The translations under genes were made by a program, and so were the position numbers. Positions 8,250 through 18,479 of a DNA stretch of 64,000 bases are shown here, piece by piece. Below the pieces are notes generated by a model. It saw nothing but the letters and a program-made list of their open reading frames with translations, had not been told where the DNA came from and made no database searches. Each line of letters begins with the position of its first letter. Within the stretch, counting starts at the first letter, position 1. This DNA comes from Arenibacter troitsensis. GTDB taxonomy: Bacteria; Bacteroidota; Bacteroidia; Flavobacteriales; Flavobacteriaceae. The stretch covers positions 894,712-958,711 of the forward strand of contig NZ_FXAO01000001.1 in assembly GCF_900177645.1 (NCBI RefSeq), written 5' to 3'.

Positions 8250-9743
8250 TTAGGTTAGGATATCCTTTACAATATGGCCTTCCACGTCTGTTAATCTAAA
8301 CCTTCTTCCCTGGTATTTATAAGTTAATTTCTCATGGTCTATTCCCAATAAATGCAACATAGTTGCTTGAAAATCGTGAACGTGCACCGGATCCTTAACA
8401 ATATTGTATCCAAAATCATCTGTTTCTCCATAGACGATTCCGGGTTTAATACCTCCTCCGGCCATCCAAATAGTGAAGGATCTTGGATGATGGTCCCTGC
8501 CGTAATTGGTATCTGTTAAAAGACCTTGAGAATAATTGGTCCTTCCAAATTCTCCTCCCCAAATCACCAGGGTATCCTCCAATAATCCACGCTGTTTTAG
8601 ATCGGCTACCAGAGCTGCAGAGGCTTGGTCCACATCTTTGGCCTGTTTGGCTATGGCCCCTGGAAGATTGTCATGCTGGTCCCAACCCATATGGTATAAT
8701 TGGATAAAACGTACGTCTTGCTCCGCCAATCTTCTTGCCAAAAGGCAATTTGCTGCATAGGTTCCGGGAATTTTTGCTTCGGGCCCGTACATTTCATAGA
8801 TATAATCAGGTTCATTGGCAGTATCCATTACATTGGGGACCGAGGTTTGCATCCTGTATGCCATTTCATATTGGGCAATTCTACTTTTTATTTCAGGATC
8901 ACCGGAATCTTGATAATGCTTGTCGTTCAATGCCGCCAAATTGTCCAACATTTCGCGTTTAACCTCTTTGGTAATGCCCTTGGGATCGTTCAGATATAGA
9001 ACGGGATCCTTGGCTGCCCTAAATTGAACACCTTGGTGCAGGGAGTGTAAAAAACCATTTCCCCATAACCTGGTATATAGTGGTTGTCCGTTGGGTCTTC
9101 CGGTACCCCTGGACAATAGGACTGTGAATGCAGGGAGGTTTTCATTTTCACTTCCCAGACCATAGCTTAGCCAAGAACCAATACTGGGCCTTCCCGGTTG
9201 TTGGGAGCCGGTCTGGAAGAACGTTACCGCGGGATCGTGGTTGATGGCCTCAGTATACATTGATTTTATAATACATAGCTCATCGACCATTTTGGCAGTA
9301 TAGGGCAGAATATCACTTATGTAGGTGCCGTTTTTACCGTGCTGGCTAAAATTGTGCAGGGAACCGACCAAGGGAAATTTATCCTGTCCGGCAGTCATCC
9401 CCGTAAGGCGCTGTCCGTTTCGGATAGATTCCGGGAGATCTTCCCCCCGCCTTTTGTTCAATAGTGGTTTATAGTCAAAAAGTTCCAGTTGGGAAGGTCC
9501 CCCACTTTGAAACAAATAGATTACCCTTTTAACTTTGGCAGGGTGATGCAACGAATTTAAAATTCCTTTAACCCCTTCCAAGCTATCATCCTTGGTAAGT
9601 AGGCCATTTTCATCCTTTCTAAAGAGGTTGGCACCTAAAAGGGATGCCAAGGCTACCCCACCTACCCCTAAGGCCGTTTTGCCTAAAAAGGACCTTCGGT
9701 TTAAAATCAAGGATCGTTCTTCTATAATTTTTTTTTCGCTCAT
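8250..9743 (-). CDS. DUF1501 protein with Tat signal
   Basis: Exported protein of about 498 residues. The N-terminus has a twin-arginine signal, NRRSFLGKTAL (Arg16-Arg17), followed by a hydrophobic stretch. The body shows DUF1501 (sulfatase/alkaline-phosphatase-like fold) landmarks: FQSGGPSQLELFDYKP, NHDPA, WGGEFGRT, GRDHHPRSFTIWMAGGGIKPG and a C-terminal HDFQATMLHLLGID. The open frame starts at a TTG at 9749, overlapping the upstream stop, but the ATG at 9743 fits better. DUF1501 genes are almost always next to DUF1549/DUF1553 cytochrome genes, as here. No enzymatic activity is established for the family. Confidence 0.88.
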   Translation of the reverse strand: MSEKKIIEERSLILNRRSFLGKTALGVGGVALASLLGANLFRKDENGLLTKDDSLEGVKGILNSLHHPAKVKRVIYLFQSGGPSQLELFDYKPLLNKRRGEDLPESIRNGQRLTGMTAGQDKFPLVGSLHNFSQHGKNGTYISDILPYTAKMVDELCIIKSMYTEAINHDPAVTFFQTGSQQPGRPSIGSWLSYGLGSENENLPAFTVLLSRGTGRPNGQPLYTRLWGNGFLHSLHQGVQFRAAKDPVLYLNDPKGITKEVKREMLDNLAALNDKHYQDSGDPEIKSRIAQYEMAYRMQTSVPNVMDTANEPDYIYEMYGPEAKIPGTYAANCLLARRLAEQDVRFIQLYHMGWDQHDNLPGAIAKQAKDVDQASAALVADLKQRGLLEDTLVIWGGEFGRTNYSQGLLTDTNYGRDHHPRSFTIWMAGGGIKPGIVYGETDDFGYNIVKDPVHVHDFQATMLHLLGIDHEKLTYKYQGRRFRLTDVEGHIVKDILT

Positions 9744-9745
9744 GA

Positions 9746-12118
9746 TCAACCCCTGGTTATAGTTTCGTCTAAATTTAAAATAGTATGTGCCGTTAATGCC
9801 AATGCGGCCAATTGATTTTTGGAATAGGAACTATCTATTTCGTAATCTCCAATGGACAGATAGTCCTTTGGGTCTATACCTTCTTCATCCACCTTTTGGA
9901 GCATGCTATTGTAATAATTGTTCAACATGGACAATTCTTCTTCATCCGGAGATCTGGACGTAGCCAGTTTAAAAATGTACTTTATTTGATCATTAATTTC
10001 TTTATTACGATCAATGGCATTTTTTGCAATGAGCCTTGATGCCTCAATGATTTGGGGGTCGTTCAACAATACCAATGCTTGCAACGGAGTATTTGTTTCT
10101 TGACGTTTAACGGTACATAGATCCCTGGATGCCGCATCAAATGTCATCATACTGGGTGGGGGAACAGTCCGTTTCCAAAAGGTATATAAACTTTTTCTAT
10201 ATAGATCTTTTCCGGTGCTGGTAATATAGGTAGCCGTGCTTCCTCCGCCACCTCCGGTAGTGGCCTCCCAAATACCGGCGGGTTGATAGGGCTTAACGCT
10301 TGGTCCTCCCACTTCCGTGTTGAGCAATCCGCTGATCTTCAAGGCTTGGTCCCTTATTAATTCGGCTGTTAACCTTAATCTTGGAGCGCGTGCCAAAAGC
10401 CTGTTTTCCGGGTCTAATTCCTGTAATTCTTTGGATATCTTGGTACTTTGTTGATAAGTAGCCGAAAGGGCCATATATTTTAATATTTTTCTTGAATCCC
10501 AACCTTCTTCCTTTAATTTAATGGCAAGAAAGTCTAGCAATTCGGGATGTGTTGGCAATGAGCCCTGATTGCCAAAATCGAAGGAAGATGCCACCAAGCC
10601 AGTACCGAACATGCGTTGCCAAAATCTATTCACGGTGACCCTGGCAGTTAAAGGGTTGTCTTCATGGAAAAGCCATTTTGCCAGCCCCAATCGGTTTTTG
10701 GGATATTCCTCAGGGAAAGGGAGTATGGATTCGGGGGTGTTGGGGTATACCTGGGTAGTAGGCTGGTCGTAAACGCCTCTGTTCAGGATGTAGGATGGTC
10801 TAATTTCCTCCATTTCGTTCATGATCATGACCGGAACTTCCTTCATGGCGGATTTTTGGAGCTGAACAAAGCTTAATACACCATTCTTTTCTTTTTCTGT
10901 AATGGTCATATATGGCTTTGGAATTTTTCCGGCCCCACCTGGTGTTAATCCCAATTCATCAATATTATTGAAGAAACTGAACAGTTCGAAGTGGTTTTTT
11001 TGACTTATGGGGTCATATTTGTGATCATGGCAGCGGGCACATTCAAAAGTTAGGCCCAGGAAAGCGGTGCCAAAGGTCACTGTCCTGTCTTCTACATATT
11101 CAATGCGATATTCCTCAGGAATAACCCCGCCCTCAAAGGTAATCTTATGATTCCTGTTAAAGCCTGTGGCAAGAATCTGTTCGGCATTGGCGTTGGGCAT
11201 GAGGTCTCCCGCCAATTGATAGGTGACGAATTGGTCATAGGGCATGTTCTGTTTAAAGGCGTGAATTACCCAATCGCGCCATGGCCACATGATTCGTTCA
11301 AAATCGTCCTGATATCCATGAGTGTCCGCATATCGGGCAATATCCATCCATTCAGCGGACATGTGCTCTGCGTAGTCCATAGTATTTAAAAGGGAATCTA
11401 TAGTTTCCTCATAGGCAGTGGGGGAGTCGTTGTTGATGAAGTTGTTTATCTGTTCCACGCTTGGTGGAAGCCCGGTTAGGTCGAAGAATACTCTTCTTAG
11501 CAATTTTTCTTTTGTAGCTTTTTCACTGGGTTGCAGACCGTTTTGTTCCAGTTGAGCCAAAACAAACTGGTCAATTTCATTTTGGGCCCAGTTGGCATTG
11601 ATGGTTTTTGGTACAATTGGCTTTTTTGGTGCAATAAATGCCCAATGTTCCTTGTATTCGGCTCCTTGATCTATCCATTTTTTTAAAATCTCCTTTTCGT
11701 ACTTGGTTAGGGTAAGGTTGGATTCTGGAGGCGGCATCATTAAGGATTCGTCTGTGGTGTATATCCTATTGACCAATTCACTTTTTTCAACATCGCCGGG
11801 AACAATGGCATAGTGGTCCTTCTTTTTACCCAAGGCCATATAGGCATCTTCGGCCGTGTTCAAGGATAGTCCGCCCTCTATGGCATTTTTATCGGGACCG
11901 TGGCATTTGAAGCATCTATCCGATAGGATTGGTTTTACGTGAAAAGTAAAGTCTATTTTATCCGGAACCCTCCCGTTCATCTCATTGTTAGCCGCCGTTT
12001 CTGAGGTCTGCACTCCAGAGTTGCAGCTAAAGGAGATCCAAACAGGAATGAATACCAGTAGCGTATACAGCCCATTTAAGGAGTGGTTAAAGTAATTACT
12101 TATAGGTTTGGCCAACAT
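9746..12118 (-). CDS. DUF1549/DUF1553 (PSD1-type) cytochrome c protein
   Basis: Large exported protein of 790 residues. An N-terminal hydrophobic segment ends near a Cys at 32, so it may be a lipoprotein. A PSCyt1 domain follows with heme motif CFKCH (Cys69, Cys72, His73) and SLMMPPP as the likely Met ligand. The DUF1549 part (~175-370) includes LLRRVFFDLTGLPP and a second heme-type motif, CARCHDHKYDP (Cys360-Cys363-His364). The DUF1553 part includes RVTVNRFWQRMFGTGLV, SATYQQS and a RQETNTPLQALVLLND end. The set is typical of Planctomycetes and scarcer in Flavobacteria. It is the first gene of the trio; its stop lies 2 bp from the DUF1501 ATG, so translation is probably coupled. Confidence 0.9.
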   Translation of the reverse strand: MLAKPISNYFNHSLNGLYTLLVFIPVWISFSCNSGVQTSETAANNEMNGRVPDKIDFTFHVKPILSDRCFKCHGPDKNAIEGGLSLNTAEDAYMALGKKKDHYAIVPGDVEKSELVNRIYTTDESLMMPPPESNLTLTKYEKEILKKWIDQGAEYKEHWAFIAPKKPIVPKTINANWAQNEIDQFVLAQLEQNGLQPSEKATKEKLLRRVFFDLTGLPPSVEQINNFINNDSPTAYEETIDSLLNTMDYAEHMSAEWMDIARYADTHGYQDDFERIMWPWRDWVIHAFKQNMPYDQFVTYQLAGDLMPNANAEQILATGFNRNHKITFEGGVIPEEYRIEYVEDRTVTFGTAFLGLTFECARCHDHKYDPISQKNHFELFSFFNNIDELGLTPGGAGKIPKPYMTITEKEKNGVLSFVQLQKSAMKEVPVMIMNEMEEIRPSYILNRGVYDQPTTQVYPNTPESILPFPEEYPKNRLGLAKWLFHEDNPLTARVTVNRFWQRMFGTGLVASSFDFGNQGSLPTHPELLDFLAIKLKEEGWDSRKILKYMALSATYQQSTKISKELQELDPENRLLARAPRLRLTAELIRDQALKISGLLNTEVGGPSVKPYQPAGIWEATTGGGGGSTATYITSTGKDLYRKSLYTFWKRTVPPPSMMTFDAASRDLCTVKRQETNTPLQALVLLNDPQIIEASRLIAKNAIDRNKEINDQIKYIFKLATSRSPDEEELSMLNNYYNSMLQKVDEEGIDPKDYLSIGDYEIDSSYSKNQLAALALTAHTILNLDETITRG

Positions 12119-12247
12119 AAGGTTGTAGATGGATTATATATTCTAAATTAACTAGTTTACAATTGTTTAACGGTAAATTTCGACAAATGACCATCCATGG
12201 TAGCTAAATGCAGCCAAAAAAAGAGAATAAACTGTAATTAGGAAGGT

Positions 12248-12964
12248 TTATTCCATATCGTCATGTAGAATTTTGCTTTTAACTTCGTTCAAGTAACTAC
12301 GGCCAATAGTGTACCTAATGCCCTGTACTTCCAGGCTGTTGCCTTCAATGGCATCTATCTTGTTGATGGCCACGGTATAGGACCTATGTATTCTGATAAA
12401 TTTGTCTGCAGGAAGTTCTTCGGTAAAACTGCTCAAGGTCTTATGAATAATATATTTGTTGGCCTTGGTCTTTATCCTGATATAATCTTTTAGGCTTTCA
12501 ATGATAATAATGTCATCTAAATAAATTTTTTGCAACTTCTTCTTATCTACCTTTACGAAAATACTGGGATTGTCATTGGTGCCAGTCAATTCTGTTTTGG
12601 GAGTACCTTCCTTTAAATTAATTATTCTATTAACGGTCTTTAAAAATCTGTGGAAGGGTATGGGTTTCACCAAATAGTCTATGGCTTCCAATTCAAAACT
12701 TTTGAGGGCATAATCTTCATGGGCCGTTGTCATTACGACCATAGCTTTTGAATTCACACTGCCAAGGAGATCAAGGCCGTTCATAATAGGCATATTGATA
12801 TCTAGAAATACAATGTCTACTTCATTTCTTTGTAAAAAAGTAGAAGCGTCAATTGCGTTGGTGAAGGTTTGAACCAACTCCAGTTCCTTAATCTGTTCCG
12901 CATAGTTTTTTAATATGTTGATTGCCAGTGGTTCATCGTCAATAATTATAACCTTAAAACTCAT
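12248..12964 (-). CDS. LytTR-family response regulator
   Basis: 238-residue cytoplasmic transcription factor. Residues 1-120 are a receiver domain with the acidic pair Asp9-Asp10, phospho-acceptor Asp55 in VFLDINMP, TTAHEDYA and the Lys in LVKPIPF. Residues ~135-235 are a LytTR DNA-binding domain (IFVKVDKKKLQKI, IRIHRSYTVAINKI). The start codon overlaps the kinase stop by one base (TAATG), so the two are co-translated. The pair lies between the cytochrome trio and the glycan locus and could regulate either; its target is not shown by the sequence. Confidence 0.92.
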   Translation of the reverse strand: MSFKVIIIDDEPLAINILKNYAEQIKELELVQTFTNAIDASTFLQRNEVDIVFLDINMPIMNGLDLLGSVNSKAMVVMTTAHEDYALKSFELEAIDYLVKPIPFHRFLKTVNRIINLKEGTPKTELTGTNDNPSIFVKVDKKKLQKIYLDDIIIIESLKDYIRIKTKANKYIIHKTLSSFTEELPADKFIRIHRSYTVAINKIDAIEGNSLEVQGIRYTIGRSYLNEVKSKILHDDME

Positions 12965-14052
12965 TACACCTTTAATTTAAGAATAACGTTAAACATTTTG
13001 TCCTTTTCAAAGATAGACAGATTGTAATCTTTGGGTTTGTAGCCTAATTCCAAACGTTTTTTTACATTGGAAAGTCCAATCCCACCAACTTCCGGATTTA
13101 TTGTGCTGCGCGACTTATTTTGAGGAATACTATTACTGATTTCAAAATTCAGGATGTTGTCCACAACTTCCAAATTTATTTTTATGTACATATTGCCAAT
13201 GTTTTTACTGGCTCCATGTTTAAAACTGTTTTCTATAAAGGGCATTAATAGCATGGGAGCAATTCCCTTTCCTTCAATATCGCCAGAAATATTCATGTCA
13301 ATTTGTAAGGAATTGTCAAATCGGATACGCTCCAAATCAATATAGTTTTGGATGCATTCAATTTCTTTCGACAGATCCTGATAGGGTTTGTCCGTTGCGT
13401 ACAGCAAGTAACGCATTAATTCTGATAACCTTAGGACCAACTGTGGTGCCCTGTCCGATTTTTCTAAAGTTAGGGAATATATGTTGTTTAACGTGTTAAA
13501 GAAGAAATGTGGTGAAACCTGCGACCTTAAAAATTTTAATTCCGTGGTCAACTGCCTTTTTTCCAGTTCGTGAAGTTTGCTGTTTTCATTTAACCAGTCT
13601 ACTGTAATTTTAATGGCCGTTACAAACGACATTACATAAAGTTCTCCCAACATGGTAACAATGGCGTAATTCAAAGTAAGGCTTTCAACGTCCCCCGCTT
13701 CTGGCATTACGTTATTGCTTACCAAATAATAAGTGAGGTTGAATTTTACCAATAGACCTACGAACAAAGAGGCCAGGAGTAAAAAAGTATATGTGATATA
13801 ACGTTTGGTGTAAACGAATTTGGGCATCAAAAAATAAATATTGAAGTATGCCAAGGCCATATGTATTGGGAAACCCAATAGGTTGGTTTTTATGGAGTAG
13901 GCAAAATCCTGGTGTAGATTTCCCCAACGGAATATATTAAAGAGGATATATACGGCCCAAAAAATAATATGGTGCCTGTAATTTATATTGAATTCACCGG
14001 AACTATTTCTACCAAGTAATTTATGATTCAGGGTTTTGATTGGTATTATCAT
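12964..14052 (-). CDS. LytS-like sensor histidine kinase
   Basis: 362-residue inner-membrane kinase. Four hydrophobic segments occupy residues ~25-160, with little loop between them, so it probably senses a membrane or envelope signal. The His_kinase domain follows, with SQVSPHFFFNTLNNIYSL carrying the phospho-accepting His. The ATPase part has LLMPFIENSFKHG (N box) and GGIGLSNVKKRLE (G box). It is typical of Bacteroidota LytS/YehU kinases paired with LytTR regulators. Confidence 0.92.
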   Translation of the reverse strand: MIIPIKTLNHKLLGRNSSGEFNINYRHHIIFWAVYILFNIFRWGNLHQDFAYSIKTNLLGFPIHMALAYFNIYFLMPKFVYTKRYITYTFLLLASLFVGLLVKFNLTYYLVSNNVMPEAGDVESLTLNYAIVTMLGELYVMSFVTAIKITVDWLNENSKLHELEKRQLTTELKFLRSQVSPHFFFNTLNNIYSLTLEKSDRAPQLVLRLSELMRYLLYATDKPYQDLSKEIECIQNYIDLERIRFDNSLQIDMNISGDIEGKGIAPMLLMPFIENSFKHGASKNIGNMYIKINLEVVDNILNFEISNSIPQNKSRSTINPEVGGIGLSNVKKRLELGYKPKDYNLSIFEKDKMFNVILKLKV

Positions 14053-14363
14053 TGAAAACAGTCTTAATTTCTAAAATAAGGCGTTTGGCTTTACGGGTTG
14101 GTTGTTGGTCTAAATTTATTCCATTTCCTGAAAAAAATATCAAATATTTAATTCAGGTAAGTGGAATCAACTGGTTGGTTTTTGTTTATTTTATGAATTA
14201 CCCCTCAAGCCGACTTGAAAATTTGGGGAATTTATAAAAAAAAATAAGAGTTGTTGCCCATGGAATGAAAAAACACAGGGATGTGGTGTTTTTTAACTTT
14301 AAAAAATAAAAAAAAACACACAGGTTGACGAACTTTTTGCTTCAACTCTAAAAATTTATTTGA
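14053..14363. other. Divergent intergenic region, 311 bp
   Basis: AT-rich gap between the sensor kinase (leftward) and the symporter (rightward). It must hold promoters for both. An A/T-rich stem with GTGT and ACAC ends can be drawn near 14282-14324, but I see no convincing box or operator. Confidence 0.4.
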
Positions 14364-16241
14364 ATGGATGTAATTGATGTAGTAATTATTGTAGCCTATA
14401 TAATTCTGACCCTCTTTGTGGGTATTTGGGTTTCAAAAAAGGCATCCCAAGGGTTGAAGTCGTATTTTTTGGGGGGAAACAATATAAAATGGTATTATTT
14501 GGGGCTAAGTAATGGTTCCGGTATGTTCGATGTTTCCGGTACTGCCTGGATGGTAGGGATTTTATTTCTGTACGGGGTCAAAAGTTTTATGTTCATGTGG
14601 TTATGGCCAATTTGGAACCAAATCTTTGTTATGATGTTTTTGGCCGTTTGGATCAGACGATCCAATATTATGACTGGATCGGAATGGATACTTACCCGCT
14701 TTGGCGACGATAGGGCTGGACGGGCCTCCCACAGTATAGTGGCCGTATTTGCCATAGTTGCCGCCGTAGGATTTATTGCCTATTTTTTTGAAGGTGTTGG
14801 TAAGTTTTTGACTATTATTTTACCATGGGATATGGCTTTGCATATAGGGGAGATGGTTTTGTTGACCTCCGAACAGTCCTATGCCATGATTATCATATTT
14901 TTAACCACGATCTATACTGTAAAGGGAGGGATGTTCTCTGTGGTAGCTACAGAAGTACTGCAATATATCATCATGGTTATTGCGGGTGTACTTGTAGCGG
15001 GCTATGCTTTTTTTGCTTTTTCAGATGTAGAGATCAATTCGGTAATAAGCGCCGAATGGAAAAACGTATTTTTCGGTTGGGAATTGGGAACTCATTGGGA
15101 CCAGGAATTTCAGGCATTTAATGATTTGATCGATTCCGAAGGTTATAAGATGTTCGGGGCCTTGATAGGGATGACCCTATTTAAAGGTTTCTTTGCCAGT
15201 ATTGCCGGACCAACACCTAGTTATGATCTTCAGAGAATATTGTCTACCAGAACGGTCAAAGATGCGGCATATATGAGTGGGTTTACCAATTTGGTGTTGT
15301 TTATTCCGAGGTATTTGCTAATAACCGGTATCGTGGTCATTGCCTTGGTGGTATTAACCCCGGAGATGATCGTTAACCCTGGACTTACGGGCGCAGAATT
15401 GGAGGTTCTTCTGCCTAAGGTAATCAACTTTCATGTGCCTGTAGGAATAAAGGGCTTGTTGTTGGCGGGCTTGCTCGCAGCTTTTATGTCAACTTTCTCT
15501 GCCTTTGTGAATGCCGGCCCCGCTTATTTGGTCAATGATATTTATAAAAAATACTTTAGGCCGGAAGCATCGCACAAGCATTATATTAAAGTAAGTCATA
15601 TAGCGTCTTTTTTGGTGGTGATTTTAGGTGTTATTATGGGGTTTTTCGCAGATTCCATCAATTCTTTGACACTTTGGATAACAAGTGCCCTTTTTGGGGG
15701 CTATGTTGCGGCCAATTTTTTAAAATGGATCTGGTGGCGATTTAACGGCTGGGGCTATTTTTGGGGAATGTTGTCCGGTTTGGTTATTGCTTCCCTGCAA
15801 TTTGTACTGGATAACAACAAGGGCAATTTTACCGAGGGTAGTATGTTGTACGATCTTTCCCATGTACATGCCATATACCTGTTCCCTATTATTTTTGGGG
15901 TTTCCATGTTGGGTTCGTTTTTAGGAACCTATTTTAGCCCTGCAACAGACAAGGAAGTATTAAAATCCTTTTACAAAAATGTGAAACCTTGGGGTTGGTG
16001 GAATCCGATATATAAGGAATTGAAAGCAGAAGATCCCACCTTTGAAAAGAACAATGAGTTTTGGTTGGATATGATGAACTGTGCCATTGGTATTGTTTGG
16101 CAGTCCAGTATGATAGTGCTCCCCATTTATTTTATGATCAGGGATTACCCTAAAGCGATCATTGCATTGGTTGTTTTCGGCATCACTTCCACAATTTTAA
16201 AATTCACTTGGTTGGATAGGGTTAGGAAAATACCCAATTAG
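14364..16241 (+). CDS. Sodium:solute symporter (SSS family)
   Basis: 625-residue polytopic membrane protein with about 13-15 hydrophobic segments. The N-terminus (YIILTLFVGIWVSKKASQG, SYFLGGNN, GLSNGSGMFDVSGTAWMVG) is characteristic of SSS transporters, and a long PTPSYDLQRILSTRT region and AFMSTFSAFVNAGPAYLVNDIY match the conserved core. It is the first gene of the glycan locus, 88 bp before the GH130 gene. I infer uptake of a mono- or disaccharide released by the neighbouring hydrolases, driven by sodium; the exact sugar cannot be read from the sequence. Confidence 0.9.
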   Translation: MDVIDVVIIVAYIILTLFVGIWVSKKASQGLKSYFLGGNNIKWYYLGLSNGSGMFDVSGTAWMVGILFLYGVKSFMFMWLWPIWNQIFVMMFLAVWIRRSNIMTGSEWILTRFGDDRAGRASHSIVAVFAIVAAVGFIAYFFEGVGKFLTIILPWDMALHIGEMVLLTSEQSYAMIIIFLTTIYTVKGGMFSVVATEVLQYIIMVIAGVLVAGYAFFAFSDVEINSVISAEWKNVFFGWELGTHWDQEFQAFNDLIDSEGYKMFGALIGMTLFKGFFASIAGPTPSYDLQRILSTRTVKDAAYMSGFTNLVLFIPRYLLITGIVVIALVVLTPEMIVNPGLTGAELEVLLPKVINFHVPVGIKGLLLAGLLAAFMSTFSAFVNAGPAYLVNDIYKKYFRPEASHKHYIKVSHIASFLVVILGVIMGFFADSINSLTLWITSALFGGYVAANFLKWIWWRFNGWGYFWGMLSGLVIASLQFVLDNNKGNFTEGSMLYDLSHVHAIYLFPIIFGVSMLGSFLGTYFSPATDKEVLKSFYKNVKPWGWWNPIYKELKAEDPTFEKNNEFWLDMMNCAIGIVWQSSMIVLPIYFMIRDYPKAIIALVVFGITSTILKFTWLDRVRKIPN

Positions 16242-16329
16242 AATAAAATTGATATGCCCTTGATCAATTTTTTGAATAGTTTAAATTAGGGATAAAAAAG
16301 TTTAATTATAATTTATAAATCAGAATAAA

Positions 16330-17295
16330 GTGAGGAACATTCCATGGCAAGAAAGGCCTGCCCATAGTGCAGATGTAGTTTGGAGATATACGGAGAACCC
16401 TGTGGTTAAGAGAGACGCAATTCCTTCTTCCAACAGTATTTTTAATAGCGCTGTAGTACCATTTCAAGATGGCTTTGCCGGGGTCTTCCGTTGTGATAAC
16501 AAAGCGGTGCAAATGAATATTTTTGCCGGTTTTAGTAAGAATGGGATAGATTGGGATATTAACCATGAGCCCATTGAGTTTCAGGCCGGAAATACCGATA
16601 TGATCGAATCTGACTATAAATATGACCCTAGGGTGGTATTTATTGAGGATAGGTATTGGATAACCTGGTGCAACGGATACAACGGTCCAACCATAGGTAT
16701 AGGGTATACCTTCGATTTTAAGGAGTTTTTTCAATGTGAAAACGCCTTTTTGCCCTTTAATAGGAATGGCGTATTATTTCCTGAGAAAATAGATGGTAAA
16801 TATGCCATGTTGAGTCGCCCAAGTGATAATGGGCATACCCCATTTGGAGATATATACATTAGTTATAGTCCAGATATGAAATATTGGGGGGAACACCGAT
16901 GTGTAATGAAGGTGACCCCTTTTGTGGATAGTGCGTGGCAGTGCACCAAAATTGGGGCAGGACCAATTCCTATACTGACCGATGAGGGTTGGTTGACCTT
17001 TTACCATGGGGTCATAAATACCTGTAACGGATTTAGGTATTCCATGGGAGCGGCTATTTTGGACAAGGATCGTCCAGATCAGGTACTATATAGAACCAAG
17101 CCTTATTTATTATCTCCACAGACCAATTATGAATGTGTGGGCGATGTGCCCAACGTAGTGTTTCCATGTGCCGCACTGCATTCAATCGAAGAGGACAAGG
17201 TTGCCATTTATTATGGGGCGGCTGATACCGTTACCGGTTTGGCCTTTGGACGTATATCCGAAATTGTGAAATTCACGAAGGAGAATAGTTTGTAA
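16330..17295 (+). CDS. GH130 family mannoside phosphorylase/hydrolase
   Basis: 321-residue enzyme with no signal peptide, so probably cytoplasmic. It has GH130 landmarks: [14 protein letters not shown] (Asp99, conserved acidic position), [10 protein letters not shown] (residues 207-216), GWLTFYHGV and the C-terminal [13 protein letters not shown] segment. GH130 enzymes act on beta-mannosides, most by phosphorolysis. In Bacteroides N-glycan loci, the GH130 member cleaves Man-beta-1,4-GlcNAc, which fits the GH92/GH20/GH29 neighbours; beta-1,2-mannosidase activity is the main alternative. The start is a GTG at 16330; no ATG lies close enough. Confidence 0.9.
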   Translation: MRNIPWQERPAHSADVVWRYTENPVVKRDAIPSSNSIFNSAVVPFQDGFAGVFRCDNKAVQMNIFAGFSKNGIDWDINHEPIEFQAGNTDMIESDYKYDPRVVFIEDRYWITWCNGYNGPTIGIGYTFDFKEFFQCENAFLPFNRNGVLFPEKIDGKYAMLSRPSDNGHTPFGDIYISYSPDMKYWGEHRCVMKVTPFVDSAWQCTKIGAGPIPILTDEGWLTFYHGVINTCNGFRYSMGAAILDKDRPDQVLYRTKPYLLSPQTNYECVGDVPNVVFPCAALHSIEEDKVAIYYGAADTVTGLAFGRISEIVKFTKENSL

Positions 17296-17351
17296 TCCGT
17301 GTTTTTTCGCAGGGATCGTGCTTTAAAAATAAAAATTATAAAAATTAAAAT

Positions 17352-18419
17352 ATGAAGACCACTTTTTCCATCCAAATCAGAACCTGGTTATTGGCTCTTT
17401 TGCTATTATGCACTGGTTTTACCACGCTAAGTAGTCAGGAGCAGGTACCAAGAAACTACATTGCTTTTAAGGCAAGTGAAGCACTGGCCATAGATGGGAA
17501 GGCGGATGATGCCTCTTGGCAAAAAGCACCTTGGTCACAGGATTATATCGATATCGAAGGAAAACTGATACCTGATTACAGGACCAGGATGAAAATGCTA
17601 TGGGACAATGAGTACCTTTATGTTTTTGCGGAAATGGAGGAGCCTCATGTATGGGCTACCTTAAAAGAACGGGACACCGTTATTTTCTACAATAATGATT
17701 TTGAGATTTTTATAGACCCGGACGGGGATACCCACAATTATTATGAATATGAAATGAATGCCCATAATACACTTTGGGATTTGTTTTTGACCAAGCCGTA
17801 TAGGAACCATGGCAAAGTAGTGGATAGTTGGGATATACAAGGGGTGAAATCGGCGGTAAGTATTGATGGTACACTGAATAATTCATCCGATTTGGACAAG
17901 GGCTGGACGGTGGAAATAGCCATTCCATGGAAGGTGATCACGGAAGCCAGCAGTAACGGCAAAGTACCCGAGAACGATTTTTGGAGGGTCAACTTCTCCA
18001 GGGTAAATTGGAAATTTGATCTAACGGATGGACGGTACTCCAGGAAAAAGGATGATAACGGCAAGTTTATGCCCGAATATAACTGGGTGTGGTCGCCTCA
18101 GGGAGTTATTAATATGCATGAACCGGAGCATTGGGGCTATGTATATTTTTCATCCGAAGAGGCCGGTGGAAAGGCCAATTTCAACATTCCTAAGGACGAT
18201 TATATAAAATGGCACTTGTATTCGCTTTACAGGGGAGTTTTACAAGGGAAAAAGGACGCTGAAAAATTGGTGGAAATGCCCAAGACTATTCTGGACAAGA
18301 CTGTTAAGCCAAACCTGGACAAGCATCGGTTTGGATATAATATTTGGGTAAAAAGTCCATTTACCGGTAAAATATTGACTATCAAGGAAGATGGGGAATT
18401 TCGTAGTGTGGATAAATAA
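17352..18419 (+). CDS. Exported CBM9-like (DOMON-type) carbohydrate-binding protein
   Basis: 355 residues with a clear signal peptide (MKTTFSIQIRTWLLALLLLC, cleavage near residue 28-30). The mature part starts with a CBM9-type sandwich: AIDGKADDASWQKAPW, then MKMLWDNEYLYVFAEMEEPHVWA, FEIFIDPDGDTHNYYEYEMNA and WTVEIAIPWKV. The C-terminal ~100 residues (WSPQGVINMHEPEHWGYVYF) complete the carbohydrate-binding family 9-like protein. Such stand-alone proteins are common in Bacteroidota glycan loci and presumably capture or guide glycan. It lies 56 bp after the GH130 gene. Confidence 0.87.
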   Translation: MKTTFSIQIRTWLLALLLLCTGFTTLSSQEQVPRNYIAFKASEALAIDGKADDASWQKAPWSQDYIDIEGKLIPDYRTRMKMLWDNEYLYVFAEMEEPHVWATLKERDTVIFYNNDFEIFIDPDGDTHNYYEYEMNAHNTLWDLFLTKPYRNHGKVVDSWDIQGVKSAVSIDGTLNNSSDLDKGWTVEIAIPWKVITEASSNGKVPENDFWRVNFSRVNWKFDLTDGRYSRKKDDNGKFMPEYNWVWSPQGVINMHEPEHWGYVYFSSEEAGGKANFNIPKDDYIKWHLYSLYRGVLQGKKDAEKLVEMPKTILDKTVKPNLDKHRFGYNIWVKSPFTGKILTIKEDGEFRSVDK

Positions 18420-18479
18420 AAAATGATATCGTAATACAAACTATAGGGCTGGTCAATGGAAATGAATAAAGGGAGTAAA

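Noticed and set aside
14040-14237. 65-codon plus-strand frame in the kinase/symporter gap
   Set aside because: Overlaps the kinase start, no ribosome-binding site, no family resemblance.
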